A stretch of 7,383 nucleotides of DNA from Bordetella parapertussis (GTDB lineage Bacteria > Pseudomonadota > Gammaproteobacteria > Burkholderiales > SG8-39), in NCBI GenBank assembly GCA_945869935.1, contig CAMBSA010000079.1:1-7383 (forward strand), in the 5' to 3' direction. The position numbers were made by a program, and so were the translations under genes. This document shows, piece after piece, positions 5,990-7,383 of the stretch; the first letter of the stretch is position 1, and each line of letters starts with the position of its first letter. The notes beneath the pieces are model-generated. The model did no database searches. It worked only from the letters and a program-made list of their open reading frames with translations, and had not been told where the DNA came from.

Positions 5990-7246
5990 ATGGAAGCACT
6001 CAAGGGAGTTCGGGTACTCGACATGACGCATGTGCAGGCGGGGCCGACATGTTCGCAGTTGCTCGCATGGATGGGGGCGGATGTCATCAAGTTCGAGCCT
6101 CCCCAGGGGGATGCGACCCGCGGCCAGCTGCGCGATGTACCCGGTGCGGACAGCCTGTATTTCACGATGCTCAACTGCAACAAGCGCTCGATCGTCGTGA
6201 ATATGAAAACCGCCGAAGGCAAGACGGTGTTTGTCGACTTGCTCAAGCAGAGTGACATCATCATGGAGAACTTCGGACCGGGCGTGCTTGACCGGCTTGG
6301 ATTTACCTGGGAAAAGATCCACGAGATCAATCCGCGGATCGTGATGGGCTCGATCAAGGGCTTTGGTTCAACCGGGCCTTACTCGGATTTCAAGGCGTAT
6401 GAAAATGTGGCGCAGGCGATGGGCGGTGCCATGAGTACGACCGGCGTGCCGGAAGGCGCACCTTTCGTCACCGGGGCGCAAATCGGCGACTCCGGAACGG
6501 GCTTGCATCTCGCCATCGGGCTGCTTGGTGCGCTGCATCAGCGGGATCGAACGGGCAAGGGACAGTATGTGGAAGTGGCAATGATGGACGGCGTGATGAA
6601 TCTGTGTCGTGTGAAGTTCCGCGACCATCAACGTCTCACTCGTGGGCCGTTGGGCGAATATTCGGTGCCGACCGAGGGGCTGAAGGCGACGCCGCGCGCG
6701 GGCAACGACTCGGGCGGCGGACAGCTTGGCAATGCGATCAAGTGCAAGCCGGGTGGTCCGAACGATTACATCTACGTTGTGGTTCAGGAGGCGGTGTGGG
6801 ATGCGCTCGCGCGACGCGTGGGGGGCGAGGCGCTCGCGACCGATCAACGGTTTTCGACCATAGGCGAGCGGCGCAAGAACCAGAGCACCATGTGGCAATT
6901 GCTGAACGATTTCGCTGCAGGCTTCACCAAGCGGGAGATCATGGCAATCCTGAACGAACTCGACGTCCCGTGCGGGCCGATCATGTCGACAGAGGATCTG
7001 GCCGATGACGAGCAAGTGAAGCTCCGGGACATGTATGTCGAGCTTGATCACCCGCAGCGCGGCAAGTGGTGGAACGTCGGGATGCCGATAAAGCTGTCCG
7101 ACTCACCAGCGAAAATCGAGCGCAGCCCGCTGCTTGGAGAGCACACCGACGAGGTGCTCCGCGAGGTGCTTGGCTACGACGGCGCGAAGGTGGATGCGCT
7201 GAAAAATTCCGGCGCATTTTCGGCGCCGCCCAAGAAGAAAACCTGA
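5990..7246 (+). CDS. frc: Formyl-CoA transferase-like class III (CaiB/BaiF) CoA transferase
   Basis: The family moves CoA between carboxylates through mixed anhydrides at an aspartate; Frc itself converts formyl-CoA plus oxalate to formate plus oxalyl-CoA. The 418-residue product follows Oxalobacter Frc closely from memory: VLDMTHVQAGP (9-19, Gln16), DSLYFTMLNCNKRSI (54-68), ENFGPGVLDRLGFTW (93-107), catalytic Asp167 in GAQIGDSGTGLHL, the glycine loop SGGGQ (241-245), VPCGPIMS (326-333) and LLGEHTDEVL (381-390). Two differences matter: Gln46 replaces the Trp48 of Frc, and Ser241 replaces the first glycine of its GGGG loop. The true acid substrate is therefore open. ATG 5990 is chosen because GGAGA (5978-5982) precedes it and homology starts there; the frame is open to 5918, but that part would only translate the hairpin. 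Second gene of the operon; its TGA overlaps the next ribosome site. The C-terminus ends in a lysine-rich tail. Confidence 0.85.
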   Translation: MEALKGVRVLDMTHVQAGPTCSQLLAWMGADVIKFEPPQGDATRGQLRDVPGADSLYFTMLNCNKRSIVVNMKTAEGKTVFVDLLKQSDIIMENFGPGVLDRLGFTWEKIHEINPRIVMGSIKGFGSTGPYSDFKAYENVAQAMGGAMSTTGVPEGAPFVTGAQIGDSGTGLHLAIGLLGALHQRDRTGKGQYVEVAMMDGVMNLCRVKFRDHQRLTRGPLGEYSVPTEGLKATPRAGNDSGGGQLGNAIKCKPGGPNDYIYVVVQEAVWDALARRVGGEALATDQRFSTIGERRKNQSTMWQLLNDFAAGFTKREIMAILNELDVPCGPIMSTEDLADDEQVKLRDMYVELDHPQRGKWWNVGMPIKLSDSPAKIERSPLLGEHTDEVLREVLGYDGAKVDALKNSGAFSAPPKKKT

Positions 7247-7257
7247 GGAGGAGCAGC

Positions 7258-7383
7258 ATGCGCGTCGCGGTCATTGGTCAGCAGGAGTTCGGAAAGTCGG
7301 TGCTTGAGGCATTTATTGCGCGGGGTGATGAAGTGGTGGCGGTGTTCTGCGCACCCGAAAAACCCGGGGCCAAGGCCGACCCG
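7258..7383 (+). CDS. Formyltransferase-family protein, 10-formyl-THF hydrolase/dehydrogenase-like N-terminus (cut by window edge)
   Basis: Only 42 residues are visible. MRVAVIGQQEFG, then GDEVVAVFCAPEKPG and KADP, follow the N-terminus of the hydrolase domain of 10-formyl-THF dehydrogenase (ALDH1L1: AVIGQ..FG..V, EVVGVF, P.K.GKADP) more closely than methionyl-tRNA formyltransferase. Proteins of this fold use or release the formyl group of 10-formyl-THF. A strong ribosome site, AGGAGG (7246-7251), overlaps the stop of the preceding gene, so the two are probably co-transcribed. In this context it may transfer a formyl group between THF and CoA or an acceptor, or release formate. Whether a dehydrogenase domain follows cannot be seen. 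Confidence 0.72.
   Translation, partial: MRVAVIGQQEFGKSVLEAFIARGDEVVAVFCAPEKPGAKADP

Noticed and set aside
1..7383. CRISPR array, tRNA, rRNA or attachment site
   Set aside because: I saw no spaced direct repeats, tRNA-like cloverleaf or rRNA segments anywhere in the window.

Overview
The window is GC-rich and densely coded, with weak codon-start ambiguity and a TAGAAT-type -10 element. This suits a proteobacterium, most likely a betaproteobacterium (Burkholderiales or Rhodocyclales type). That placement is an inference from style and gene content, not proven. It holds one broken gene, five complete genes (one on the minus strand) and one gene cut by the right edge.

Region by region. Bases 1-699 are the 3' end of a STAS plus cyclic-nucleotide-binding-domain protein, of the kind found at the C-terminus of SulP anion permeases and some glutaminases. 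It is dead twice over: an in-frame TAA replaces an expected Tyr codon at 455-457, and a 100-bp IS5-group-like miniature element (546-645) with 16-bp imperfect inverted ends and CTAA target duplications sits inside the last codons. Removing 104 bp exactly restores the conserved C-terminus. Bases 864-2534 encode formate-tetrahydrofolate ligase. Bases 2611-3321 encode a TerC-family membrane protein, a putative metal-ion exporter. A Crp/Fnr-type regulator (3940-3326, minus strand) converges on it with 4 nt between the stops. Bases 4188-5900 encode a ThDP enzyme of the 2-hydroxyacyl-CoA lyase / acetolactate-synthase-like / oxalyl-CoA decarboxylase superfamily. It is followed by a formyl-CoA-transferase-like class III CoA transferase (5990-7246), and then by the start of a 10-formyl-THF hydrolase/dehydrogenase-type formyltransferase (7258 to the edge).

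The genes fit a formyl-group pathway. The ThDP enzyme would release formyl-CoA from a CoA ester. The CoA transferase would use formyl-CoA to activate the next acid and free formate. The ligase and the formyltransferase-like protein would move the C1 unit into or out of 10-formyl-THF. The substrate cannot be read from sequence. The ThDP enzyme lacks the Tyr-Glu and Tyr residues expected of a classical oxalyl-CoA decarboxylase, and the transferase has Gln where Oxalobacter Frc has Trp48, so oxalate is not assured and a 2-hydroxy acid is a real alternative.

Regulation looks shared. FNR-type dyads, TTGAC-CTTC-ATCAA (774-787) and TTGAC-CTCC-GTCAA (4061-4074), lie upstream of the ligase and of the ThDP gene, each about 30 nt before a -10-like hexamer (class II, about -41.5). 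The regulator encoded between them keeps the FNR recognition-helix pattern E-x-x-S-R but has no cysteine, so it is not an Fe-S oxygen sensor of the classical Fnr type. Intergenic gaps are all under 300 bases.
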